A stretch of DNA of 28,117 nucleotides from Hypsibius dujardini (taxonomy: Eukaryota > Tardigrada > Eutardigrada > Parachela > Hypsibiidae), in assembly GCA_001579985.1 (NCBI GenBank), contig LRSR01007874.1:1-28117 (forward strand), in the 5' to 3' direction. Position 1 is the stretch's first letter. Every line of letters begins with the position of its first letter. A program made the position numbers and the translations under genes. Below the pieces are notes generated by a model. It did no database searches. It was not told the DNA's origin and saw only the letters and a list, made by a program, of their open reading frames with translations. Positions 1 to 9,859 of the stretch are shown in pieces.

Positions 1-214
1 TTATTCATTGTATAAATTCAATATATTTTGTATAGCAAAACCCGTTTCAGCTGCAACTGTATTTGCCTCAGCACAATTTGTTAGTATTTAAATCGAAATA
101 TCTTGAAGAAAAAAATGATGGAGCAATGCCTCACTAACAGGAGTAAATGGCTAGACGCAGTTTGAAAAGCAGTGTGATAGGTCTGACTCATTACATATCC
201 GATTAAGGTAAAAA

Positions 215-514
215 ATGAGACCTGTTTTTATCGTAATATGGGCAATGTGTATTGCTAAATCGAAAACAACCGGCTTTAGTCCTTTTGAAATGGTTTATGG
301 CCGATCTCCGGTCCAACCTCTAGATGTTGCTCTTCTATATGATGTTTCAGAATCTATTGAAAATCAGACAAAATATGTCCAGAAAATTCAGACATGGCTA
401 AAGCAGACGAAGTAAGTAGCTACTGAAAAAATTAATTATACACAATAAGGAGGTCTTTCGCTATGATGAAAAACGCTCAAATTTTGAATTCAAAGTGGGT
501 AACCTTGTGCTCGA
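215..514 (+). pseudogene. Ty3/gypsy integrase C-terminal fragment, decayed (part A)
   Basis: The translation of 215-412 contains TTGFSPFEMVYGR followed by a P-x-x-PLD stretch, the hallmark of the end of the integrase core in Ty3/gypsy-type retrotransposon pol. The frame is broken by a TAA at 413-415. After a further stop and a frameshift, 459-515 encodes RYDEKR...FEFKVGNLVL, the start of the integrase C-terminal domain (usual family form: RYD-x-R, then F-x-VGDLVL). The upstream catalytic core is not recognisable, so only the 3' end of the gene is here, in at least two frames. Family identity is an inference from motif recall; decay is seen directly. It continues at 1816 after an interruption. 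Confidence 0.8.
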
Positions 515-530
515 ATGAAAACCAATGACG

Positions 531-1808
531 GTGGTCGTAGTGGTATGCAACCCTAATAAACAATACCCTATGAAAATATTTACTTGTGAAATTTAAACAC
601 AATTCAACGTTCCAATCTTGAAGCTCCTATTGTTCATCCAATCCACAGATTGTCCCAAAATTGTTTCGAAATTGCACTCAAAACCTTAAAACCAGTTCAT
701 AACCGGTTTTGACAGGTTCTGACACCAGATCGAAAAACGTTTGTCATTTTTTAATGAAAAACAAAAACGTTATTGCTTTTGGAACAGAATGCTTTTGAAA
801 AAAAAAACGTTCAGATTTAGGATGGATTTGTGCACTTCCTGAAATGTCTCAACTAACTGTTTAAACAACTCAATTATATTCGAAAGCATCTGTCAAAGTG
901 TACCTGTTTTGAAGCAAATGAAATAGTATACAGAGTTATACTATTATAAATCATTATTACAATTATAGAGTATCTTTACAACAAAATTCTGATGAAACTA
1001 CTAAGCCACAACCGCACGCACCAATCTGAAACCAATTATTGCCGCTGGAAAAGAATTCAATGCAATGCAATTCAATGCAATGCAATGAATATATTATAAT
1101 ATTCATAAGTATAAATAACAATTACAGATACACATAAAATAAATTTAAATAGGTATCGAATATATTAAAATAGATATGTATTTTATTGAAAGTAAAATGA
1201 GTATACTAATTATAGTTATTTTAAGTGTGATATATATTACATAAAGGTACGTTAAACATGATGAACTTATAATAAACTAAAATATAAAATGAACTGAATA
1301 ATAAACTTAAATATAAATACAATGATTATAAATATAATGAATTGTAAGAACAATAAATTAAAATCTGACAAATATAAATTTGATATAAACATTAAAAAAT
1401 ATAAAAAATTTATAAGAAACAAATAATTTGAACGAATATAATAAATATCGATTTTATATAATTGAAAAAATATATAATCGATTTAAACTTCATAAACATA
1501 AATAAGATAAATATACATTTAAAAAATGAAAATATAAAAACTATAAAAAAGATATTACGAAATATATTGAATTTAAAAAAAAATAATGTTAACAAAAAAA
1601 AATTTGCACAATCTGTGCAATGTATTTCTAGCGGTGCTTGTGGTGCACATGGCTCACAATCTTGGGACCAAAGCTGGGACTGTTATTTTCAATTGAACAT
1701 TTTTTTCGGTTCGGAGGGTTTTGCATATTGTGTGCATGATTACAATATGTGGATCATTTCGTTTCATATAAAAATAATTTTGAATCACGCAACATGTCAT
1801 TAGGGTGA
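531..1808. other. AT-rich block interrupting the integrase remnant
   Basis: This stretch of about 1.28 kb separates two parts of the same integrase C-terminal domain. It is very AT-rich between about 940 and 1620 (short A/T runs, ATATAA-type words). It holds a small direct repeat of CAATGCAATT-like units at 1050-1090 and no gene I recognise. The 7-mer AATGACG lies at both edges (524-530 and 1809-1815), which could be a target-site duplication. No convincing matching terminal inverted repeats were found, only an 8-bp ACCCTAAT/ATTAGGGT pair at 550-557 and 1799-1806, placed asymmetrically. Confidence 0.4.
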
Positions 1809-1815
1809 AATGACG

Positions 1816-1953
1816 CCAAATGGAAAGGACCGATGAAAGTGGATAGACAGACTAGTAAAGTCAATTACATGTTTAAAAGATGTTATGATAGGCAAAAGCC
1901 GTACATAGTACAGGTCGAATAAGTTAGATTGTATCATGAAAAAGGCAAAAAGT
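1816..1953 (+). pseudogene. Ty3/gypsy integrase C-terminal fragment, decayed (part B)
   Basis: Reading 1818 onwards gives KWKGPMKV, an NYMFKRCY stretch, then PYIVQVE, a stop, and VRLYHEKGKK before another stop. This is the ordered motif set of the integrase C-terminal beta-barrel tail in Ty3/gypsy elements (family form W-x-GPY-x-V ... V-H-V-x-R-LK-x-Y). It lies in a different frame from part A and carries an internal stop, so it is non-functional. It is the natural continuation of part A, about 1.3 kb upstream. After 1953 the frame is not followed by anything recognisable. Confidence 0.78.
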
Positions 1954-2127
1954 AAATGCTTTATCTATTTTAGAGGAAGGTGTACCATTCGGAGGAGTAC
2001 AAAACTGGATTTAACACGAGCCTCCTAATCAGTCAGAAATATACGAACAGTTTGTTAACAAAGATTTTGACACTAATTCAACTGCTCCTTATACGAAAAA
2101 GATTTGTTTATCAACTGTTTTATTAAG

Positions 2128-2346
2128 GCAGGTTTGCTGCCTTAAAAGCTCGATTTGTGCTTACTAGTGGATACGCAATGTTTGTTGCTGAACTGGATGC
2201 TGAAGAGAAGGACAATTTGATGAGTGACCGCCTAAATTTTAACATGTTTTGCCCGACTGCATCGGACTCATTGAAAATAATGATTAATGACGTTGAGCGC
2301 AAGATTTTTAAGGAGAATGGCATAAACGCTTTTTTAGTTTGGAGTG
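2128..2346 (+). other. Unrecognised ORF fragment or possible exon
   Basis: An open frame runs from about 2127 through 2391 with ordinary amino-acid composition: acidic, with hydrophobic spacing such as FVAELDAEEKDNLMSDRLNF. It could be read as an exon bounded by AG near 2130-2136 and a donor-like GTGGTGAGT at about 2344-2352. I do not recognise the protein. It directly follows the Ty3/gypsy integrase remnant, so it may be the retroelement's third reading frame or a host exon trapped nearby. No partner exon was found; treat it as hypothetical. Confidence 0.2.
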
Positions 2347-2349
2347 GTG

Positions 2350-4900
2350 AGTACAAAACAGATTCAAGAAATAAAAAAAACAGAAAATATTGAGAAGGCT
2401 TTTTTTTCTTGCAAGTGTTTGTGTTCAGTGAAAAGTGAAATAACACCAAATAGGCAAGTTGCTTCGGATGATATACCGCATACTTAAATCAAAGTTCGGA
2501 AATCCGAGTGAGCAGCCATCGTGAAGGAGATAAAACAAACAAATACAAGGCAGCTTTTAACGATTTCATTGGGGTAATGCATCCCCACACAATCTTATCA
2601 AGGCTGCCTTCATTAAGTTTGACAAATTCATTTAGTCCAATAGAATACTGGCCATTTCGACCGGATACCGCTCGGCAATTTTTGCGGCTGACGCATGCAC
2701 TCCGTCTAATAATCAGCAATTGGTTTTGCATCGGGTGAGTCTGAGAGGCTAATGCCAGGCCAGAATTGAAAACGGGAATAGATTTGAAACAAAATATTTG
2801 ACTGAGTACAATTCCGTTGGAATGTTTGTCATGAATCCTACGAGTAACCGAGTCCCAACCTTTCTGTGCAAGATCCATGAGGTGGACGCTGAAAACTATG
2901 AACTATAATTATGCGGATGTTTCCCTGCTGTGCCAAATCAAGCTAGAATTTTATATAAAACAGCGGCCTTATATATCATCAGGAATGTGGAATAAAAATA
3001 ACAAATGAACGTCCCCATAGACTGTGCATTCAAAAAAATACGACTGGCATAAGAAGTTGCAACCGTGGCGTTGGGTGTGGAGAACGGGATGGGACATCAT
3101 CTGGCTTACTATTATCAATTGCCAGTTGATGTCTTTGATGAGTTTCGCTGTTTTATATATAGCTACTTCAGTTACCGGTAATTCGATGCTGGCAAGTGAT
3201 TGCAGCAAACCATGAACCGTAAGAATAGTGGAAACGAAACGCTTTCTAGTTGTAATAAGAATCATTTATCCAAACCTTACTGCAATGCAAGAGGAAGTAC
3301 TTGAATGTTACAAATAAAAACATTAGTAATCACGCGTGCAATGTCATAAGAACAACCATGCCCAATAAAACTTTTTGGGATTTAATTACAGATACAATTT
3401 ATACTAAAAACGCTTTTACAGTGGACCCCAAACCTGTTGTTCTATTTTACAAACAAGTAAATGAGTGGGAAACAATACTGCTGAAGATGGTCACGCTTGA
3501 CAATTCGATGTCATACCCCATTCTGTGGATAATGGGTGGTGGAGTGGTGGGGTGGTGGATAATGGGTGAGTAATGATATATTGTTGTCACATCAAAACAA
3601 GGGTTAGGAGACAAGGCGGTATGGTTTGCCAGTATGAAATTTGCAAGCAGCAGAAGTGCTGGGTTTTCGGTTTACCATACAACTACGTATGTATGAGAGG
3701 GGAGATTAAAATTTGCCAAAAAGGAATGCTCCGTCACTTTAACTTATCGAAAACATGCGTAATACACAAATTTTATTGAATAGATGCTGTTGGCATAATC
3801 CCTATTGTCGTTTCTGCTAATCCGTCGACGCCCGGAGCGCAAAACAAGGCCTTTTCGTCCGTTATCACCACTCCGCGTTTAGTAACCTCGCACTGTTATT
3901 AGTATCCACGTACTTTTGTATTATACTGTACTGAAATGTGTCCTATTTTATTTGTGAGAATTACTGTTCTCTGTCAGGTGCGGACAGGTCTGACATATTT
4001 ACGAACGCTTTTTGTAAATCTTCGTGAGTGCTTAAGTTGATGTGGCTATTGGTAATTTTATACGTTGTAAACATACATGTGCATGTTAACTCCCGCAGCG
4101 CTTGTATAAGCTCGCAAGTTGCTGTTGTGGGGAGATCAGTTTGCAACCCTTTAGTTTTTTTTTGTCTTCGTAAATTGACTAGAGGTCTCCGTCCGCTATT
4201 CTATTAGTTTAACAAACTAGATTTCATAAGTTTGGTTTGCTGCCGTGTCAGTATGGAATACCCGTATAATCAACTTAATTTATGGTTGGAATATTACCGA
4301 TCCCTTTATGCAAAGAAGTTACTATACATCGAATTTTTGGGGACTCCAACGCATTCTTTCGTAAAATTTTACGTGTAGTCTAACGACCCCTTATACGCGA
4401 TAAGCTTTACAACTTCGGTAACGGTATAGCTCATATAGCGGCAGAAAATTTTGTGTGCCATTTTCAACACTACAAAAACAAAAACGTGTTCCGGTTTAAA
4501 TAAATCACTGCGCCCCTTAGTAGACTCGATTGTGTCGTAAATCAGTTAAAAATAACAGAAATTCAGATGCTTCCGCTGATTAGTCATGTTTTGGCAGTAA
4601 CAAGAGCAGGTTTTAAACATTGCCAAGCTATGTCAAGCTACAGACCGATAGCAATAATTTTGCAATGCAAATCAGTGTCAATGAAATTTCCTGCATTCAA
4701 ATTTAAATGTGGTTATCATCCGATATAAAAACATTGGACGATTGGTTGTGACGGAGTTACATTAAAAAATCTTGGTCATTACTATTAGACCGATTCTGTA
4801 GTAAACTTTTATAAGTCCTTGTATCATTGACAAAATGGGGCGTAGTCCATAATGGTTCCGAAACATTACATAGGTATTATTCAGTTCAGTTCATGTGGGC
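2350..4900. other. Gene-free, probably decayed repeat DNA
   Basis: Only short open frames occur here, on both strands, with frequent stops. Two stretches (2508-2738 and 3024-3215) could be remains of coding sequence, but I recognise no motif, and their frames break every 50-75 codons. A G-rich GGTGG run lies at about 3533-3560. Nothing supports a functional gene, RNA or regulatory element. Confidence 0.4.
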
Positions 4901-4907
4901 GGTAGGG

Positions 4908-5247
4908 TTTGTGTGGCACGTTGTGACCCGAGCGGCTAGTGTGGCAAGATGTGGCCAGTGTAGCAAGGTGTGGCTAGTGTGGCACGGTGTGATTAGTGTG
5001 GCAAGGTGTGGCTAGTGTGGCACGGTGTGGCTAGTGTGGCCAGTGTGGCAAGGTGTGACTAGTGTGGCCAGTGTGGCAAGGTGTGGCTAGCGTAGCACGG
5101 TGTGGCTAGTGTGGCCAGTGTGGCAAGGTGTGACTAGTGTGGCCAGTGTGGCAAGGTGTGGCTAGTGTGGCACGGTGTATTACGATGTGGTTAGTGTGGT
5201 ACGGTGTGGCTAGTGTGGTACGGTGTAGTTAGTGTTGCATGCTGTGA
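4908..5247. repeat. GTGTGGC minisatellite with 75-bp higher-order unit
   Basis: About 340 bp consist of variants of roughly 10-bp words such as GTGTGGCTA, GTGTGGCCA and GTGTGGCAAG, all purine-pyrimidine skewed. Within it, 5021-5095 and 5096-5170 are adjacent copies of a 75-bp unit differing at two positions, so short units were amplified again as a block. The outer parts are more diverged. Open frames reading through it (for example 4827-5015) are repeat artefacts. Confidence 0.9.
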
Positions 5248-5913
5248 ATTTTTTTTAGCATAATGGTAATATCGCACCAATCAGACGTTTTACTATGAAG
5301 AGATATTAGAAAGTTGATCAAATCGTTAAAATAGCAAGATTTAAATAAAACTGGAAGGGATCCAGTGAGGCAACGCATTTGACATTGTTCATTATTTGTT
5401 GGCAAGAAAAAATAATCTGAACAAAGAGGACAGCAACAAGTTGGGAGAACAGCAAGGAGGTGCTGTATTTACTGGCGAAAGCAGCAGTACACTTTCTGCT
5501 GGAGGAAGATGTCGCGTTTAAAAAAGCCAGATTCGTTTTTTAGTACGTTTCGTACCCTGGATTATAACATCACCTATTTGCGTACATTTTTACCACCCCT
5601 AGGCTTTGCTTAACTCACCAACAAATTAAGTAATAAAAAATTTATTAATGTATTGTGTACGAGCACATATTGAGCAAATTTGTTGAATCAAAATCATTGC
5701 AATTAAAAACACTAACATTATTTTTATAATTAATGGCATTTGCCAAAAAAACGAGTATTTGAGCTCTATTTCAAATAACGTTAATCCTTAAATAAAAAAG
5801 GCAGGCGGACTAGATGGAAAATTAATGTGTTAATTGAAAAACCTGCAGAGGGGAAAATAGAATAACATATTAAAGCAAACAAAAAGAAGTTCTGACGGCT
5901 GGCCGGTAGAAGA
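5248..5913. other. Gene-free interval
   Basis: No gene is recognised. The interval becomes AT-rich from about 5600 to 5800. The few short open frames have no family motif. Confidence 0.4.
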
Positions 5914-6105
5914 ATGTTCAAACTGCCAGGCCGACGGAAAGAGGGGCAGAGAACGAATTGTGCAAGCAGCACGAGAATTAAAAGAGGGATGGACATACAT
6001 CTAAAAGATGAAAGATGGAAACACGCATGGACGGAGAAACCGACAAAAGAAAAACAAAGCCGATCGGGCCAACGAACCAGTAACTGGCAAATACGGCTAA
6101 CTTGG
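5914..6105 (+). pseudogene. Possible retroelement coding tail upstream of the LTR
   Basis: An open frame rich in R, K, T, Q and W (begins near 5914) runs straight into the putative LTR start at 6106. Highly charged tails of this kind end the pol gene of some LTR elements. I see no catalytic motif, so assignment rests on position and composition only. It could equally be chance open sequence. Confidence 0.2.
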
Positions 6106-6331
6106 TGTTGGGATGTACCCTACAAGTACCCATCACCGGCTGGTAGTTACTGTATTTCTATCTAGTTAATAGGTTGCTATTTACTCCTTTATTTGTTTAA
6201 GTCCGCCTTTGTCCTTTGACATACTATATATATAGTACTGTTGTGTGGTGTTTGTAGTCAGTTCCGGTAGTTTATATCTAGTAATAAAGTGATTGTGAAC
6301 TGTATAGTGTTGCAGTCGCTACAAGACCACA
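6106..6331 (+). repeat. Probable solo or 3' LTR
   Basis: The segment starts TGTTGGGATGTA and ends CTACAAGACCACA, fitting the TG...CA rule of LTRs. It contains a TATA-like run (about 6225-6234) and an AATAAA polyadenylation signal (6283-6288) about 55 bp downstream, the usual R-region arrangement. No second copy, primer-binding site or convincing polypurine tract was found, so both ends are provisional. Just outside lies a perfect 12-bp inverted repeat, CACACCCAGAAT at 6328-6339 and its complement at 6397-6408. Confidence 0.35.
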
Positions 6332-6829
6332 CCCAGAATATAAATATTGCTAATCATCAGAAATACAGTAGTATTGAAAAAATATGTAGCGAATAGATTC
6401 TGGGTGTGAACATTGAAAATCATCCCTGGTGAGGTGAGAGCTCATAAGCCCCAAGAACTGTTGTCTGTTTTTCTTTTAGTTCAGTTGTTTTCGCATATTC
6501 GATTACAGTTACAATCATCTAAAATGTATGCGTTATCCGTAGCCGTCATGAGGGATGACATCTTTAATCACGGGGAGTTAAAACAACATGCATAATTAGA
6601 CATACTGCTGCATCCATGTACCTATATGCTCTTATCCTATGTACATGTACTGCAAGATGATATATGTCAGAAGGAAAAGGATATCACGCCAAACAAAAGA
6701 CCGCTGACTACTCGGTGTAAACGAATACGCAAGAGAATTGGTCCTTCCAACGTTGACAAATGGCTGTTTTCGGTCGGTAGTTCCAGCACTATTAAGAATT
6801 TAGTGTTGCCAGATACAAATGATTCTGTT

Positions 6830-7204
6830 CAGAAGCGCGTTTTGACTACCAGGCGGTGGCAACCCAAGCAACTTCCTTGGGGGCGCCCCTAAGGGTCGAG
6901 CGCGGGTCTGGACCCCTGGAACTGCCATTCGGTCCATAATTTTATTTATAACAAAACATATATTATTGATATTGACAAAGTATGTACGATTAATACAATT
7001 TTAGGATAATAGTTATTCTAATTTATATCTTTATTACATTCAGTTTTTTAATATTTACGTCATCTCCAAACACATTTTCTGTTAAGAATACATTTTTGGA
7101 ATCGAATGGCAGTTCCAAGGGTCCAGACCCTCGCTGGACCCTCAGGGGCGCCCCCAGGGAAGTTGCTTGAATTGCCACCCCCTCTTAATCAAAACGAGCC
7201 TCTG
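6830..7204. mobile_element. Foldback MITE, about 100-bp terminal inverted repeats
   Basis: The left arm (6830 to about 6931) and the right arm (about 7103-7204) are inverted copies of each other, nearly colinear over about 100 bp. They share blocks such as GGGGGCGCCCCT, GGGTCTGGACCC and GGAACTGCCATTCG. The roughly 170-bp centre is AT-rich and non-coding. The outer ends read CAGARGC..CGTTTTGA, which would suit a hAT-type terminus, but I could not find a clean 8-bp target duplication. The whole 375-bp unit would fold into a long GC-rich hairpin. Non-autonomous; no transposase. Confidence 0.8.
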
Positions 7205-7258
7205 GAAACTGTTGTTCATTATGCCTAATTACTAGAATTATTGAGGTCTCGAGGGTTT

Positions 7259-7271
7259 GGGGGGGGGGGGG
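7259..7271 (+). repeat. Poly-G run (13 G)
   Basis: An uninterrupted run of 13 G residues, just downstream of the foldback MITE, in otherwise unremarkable intergenic DNA. It may be a length-variable or sequencing-error-prone site. Confidence 0.9.
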
Positions 7272-7448
7272 TGTGAATATCAAATCGGATAGAGGTCACG
7301 GTGTATACCATCACCAAAGGTTGTTGCGCATGCGAAGCTGACGGACGTGCAGCAGCACTCAATCGCCAGCAGTGGACATTCAAAATTAAACAGCCTGAAA
7401 TGAAAAACAATTCATTTTATCACTCAAGTATCGTGACATGCTAGTCTT

Positions 7449-7660
7449 CGGGCCGGCGCAGTGGCTCATCAGAACATGGATAACAGATCTCTGATTCATA
7501 AAATGATGAAATGACCTTCTTGTGAGATGGGTGTGCATATCTTATACATATGATAGATGCCCCTCGATGAAAATGGCTTCGAGGGAAAGTGCATTATACT
7601 GTTTATAAATGAAGATGCAATGCAGGGTGTAGTCTCTCGACGCCTCTTACACAAACAGCA
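7449..7660 (+). repeat. Possible tRNA-derived SINE remnant
   Basis: The sequence GGCCGGCGCAGTGGCTCAT (from 7451) resembles a tRNA A box, and CTCTGATTCATAA about 30 bp later could be a worn B box. Downstream, CCCTCGA (7561-7567) and TCGAGGG (7579-7585) form a 7-bp stem. There is no intact cloverleaf, so it is not a tRNA gene. No second copy lies in the window, and the call is weak. Confidence 0.25.
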
Positions 7661-7802
7661 CCTCATATTTTTCCCTTGAAATGATATGTTTAACAGACGA
7701 AATCTGAGGCGTTAATTCACTTTTATCAAGTAATAATTTTGTTACGGTAGCAAATGTAAAACTTGACCAAAGGTTTCATCTACTTCCTGCCTCAAAACGA
7801 TC

Positions 7803-8456
7803 ATGAATTTTTCCCAAATTTCCTACAACCAATCCACATCTTTTTTCAACAATTCTAGCCCTCTTCCTCCAGGCCTTGGACTCATGCTGTTGTACCCCTA
7901 TAAGCCCGCCATTGCATGGGCCTCAGTGTCATTCGTAATGGCCCTCTTCGGGAGCATCAACAACCTCCTGCTGCTAACGGTGACATTCCGCCTGCGCAGT
8001 CTCAATCAGGGTTCCGGTTACCTGCTGGGGAGCTTCTTCTTCGGCAACTTCCTCTTGTCGGCCTTCACCCTTCCGACCGCAGCGGTGGGCGTAATCCTCG
8101 GGTTCCACGGTGGCCGCCGGCAGATCAGCGATTTCCACTGTAACATCCTCCAACCCTTAAGTACGACCATCTTCGTCGCCTTGGCCTGGACGGATGCGGC
8201 CCTGGGGGTGAATCGGTATATCGCCATTTGCTGGCCGAATCTCTATCCAAGATTCAGCACCAAGGCCACCGCTTATGTAACGATTATTCTCTGTTGGGTC
8301 GTTAGTTTTGCCTGTATGCTGCCTATGACATTCGGCCGGTAAGGCTAGAGGCGCCATTAGACGGCAAGTAGACGTCAACGTTCAATGTAGTCTTAGTTTC
8401 ATTAAAAAACAACGGAGACATTTTTTCATATGAAGTCTGTGTCTGTGTCTGTGCCT

Positions 8457-8529
<73 letters not shown>

Positions 8530-9520
8530 CGCCTGTGCCTGTGCCTGTGCCTGTGTCTGTGCCTGCGCCTGTGCCTGTGCCTGTGCCTGTGTCTGTGTCT
8601 GTGTCTGTGTCTGTGTATGTGTCTGTGTCTGTGTCTGTGTCTGTGTCTGTGTCTGTGCATATGTGTCTGTGCCTATGTCTATGTCTGCGTCTCCGTCTGC
8701 GTCTGTGTCTGTGTCTGTGTCTGCGTCTGTTTCTGCGTCTGCATCTTTTTCTGTGTCTCTGTCTGTGGCTGTGTGTCAATGTCTATGCCTGTGGATATAT
8801 TCATTGAGTTTTTCTCTCTAGGTGGAATTTTAGTACATTTTTTTCTTTTTTCATGAACCAAAGTTATCCTTGCTGGTCACCATAACTTTTTGTTACCTTT
8901 CGGTCGGAAAAATTGGCAGAAATTTTTTTAGTTCTGCGCCTCATTTTCGTTTAACTAGATACGGCAGTTACCGGGTCATTCCGCGGACCAATCTGTGCAC
9001 GTTTGTCTACGACGGAGTGAGCGGACAAGTGCTGGGTCAATTGGGCGTCTACGGTCCATGGTGTATCATTGGCGCGTCTGTTTTATTAGTGCTCCGTCGG
9101 GCGATTGCGTTGAGCTGGATTCGGGCGCGTAGGGTTCGCGCTATGGGAATGGCGGCCAACGGTCGTGATTTTAACAGCGCACAACAGCGGCAGATCAGAC
9201 GGGCGGTCGCGCTCGGGCGCGTTCTGTTTATCGCCTTTCTCTGGAATGTTCTGTGTCAGGTTCCGGTGTCCGTGGTGGTACAGTTCTTTCCGTATATCTT
9301 AGCGCAGTATCCGATGGTGGTGCTGATGCTAAAAAGCAGCTTGGCTGGAGTATATGTCTTCATTCCCGTAAGTATCTGTTGGTAGATAATCAACATGATG
9401 TTGGGGGAGGGGATGCCATAGGAGACAGTAATAATATAACATGCTAGATACCGAAAGTCCAAAGACTAATACTCCAAGTTAAAGAGCCTATTTTAGCCTG
9501 GGAATCTGGAATCTTGGCTA

Positions 9521-9580
<60 letters not shown>

Positions 9581-9859
9581 CCTGTCTGCCTACCTGCATT
9601 TGTGTCTCTATCCCATTCAATGATCATCTTCCACTTCTGTCTCGGTCTTCGGTAGCTTTACCATTCAATAGAATAACTCACTCGTCCTCGACCGCTCCTG
9701 TGACCAATCCATGATCTTAAAAGTTATTTCTGCTTGTTGCAGTTGATATTTTACGCGACGAGCGATGACTACAGGCGCGGTTCAAGAGCATTGGTGATGA
9801 GCGTTGTTGGAGGCGCATCATCCGCCGGAGTGCATCCGAATGACTCTACGCGTTATTAA
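7803..9859 (+). CDS. Rhodopsin-like (class A) GPCR, NRY type, 3 exons
   Basis: Joined exons 7803-8338, 8959-9367 and 9743-9859 encode 353 residues with seven membrane segments. The ATG at 7803 precedes an N-terminus with several N-x-S/T sites (residues 2, 9, 16, 17). TM1 carries INN (52-54), TM2 has N82 at the usual conserved Asp position, and Cys113 and Cys192 can form the extracellular disulfide. TM3 ends NRY (137-139) in place of DRY, TM4 has W165, and TM6 has the proline motif QVP (279-281). TM7 reads FIPLIFY (313-319) instead of NPxxY. The introns are GTAAGG..TAG (620 bp, phase 2) and GTAAGT..CAG (375 bp, phase 0). The short tail lacks a clear palmitoylated Cys. NRY recalls the Tre1/moody-like subfamily, but the ligand is unknown. 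The family call is firm, the subfamily a guess. Confidence 0.9.
8434..8780 (+). repeat. (GTGCCT)n/(GTGTCT)n repeat in GPCR intron 1
   Basis: About 350 bp of hexanucleotide units, first mostly GTGCCT, then GTGTCT, then degenerate GTCTGC/TCTGTG words. It lies wholly within intron 1, beginning about 95 nt after the donor. Open frames on both strands here (poly PV, SV, RH, TD products) are repeat artefacts. Confidence 0.95.
9521..9598 (+). repeat. (TCTG)n microsatellite in GPCR intron 2
   Basis: A perfect TCTG array runs from 9521 to about 9577 and decays over the next 20 bases. It lies inside the 375-bp intron 2, starting about 153 nt after the donor at 9368. Confidence 0.95.

Noticed and set aside
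1410-1803. Lys/Asn/Ile-rich and Phe/Ile-rich frames on both strands
   Set aside because: A product of extreme AT content; no family features.
8018-8378. Minus-strand frames over GPCR exon 1
   Set aside because: Shadows of the well-supported receptor exon; no motifs.
8382-8861. Several overlapping open frames encoding poly-HR, PV, SV, TD and LC peptides
   Set aside because: They are all readings of one stop-free hexanucleotide repeat inside the GPCR intron.
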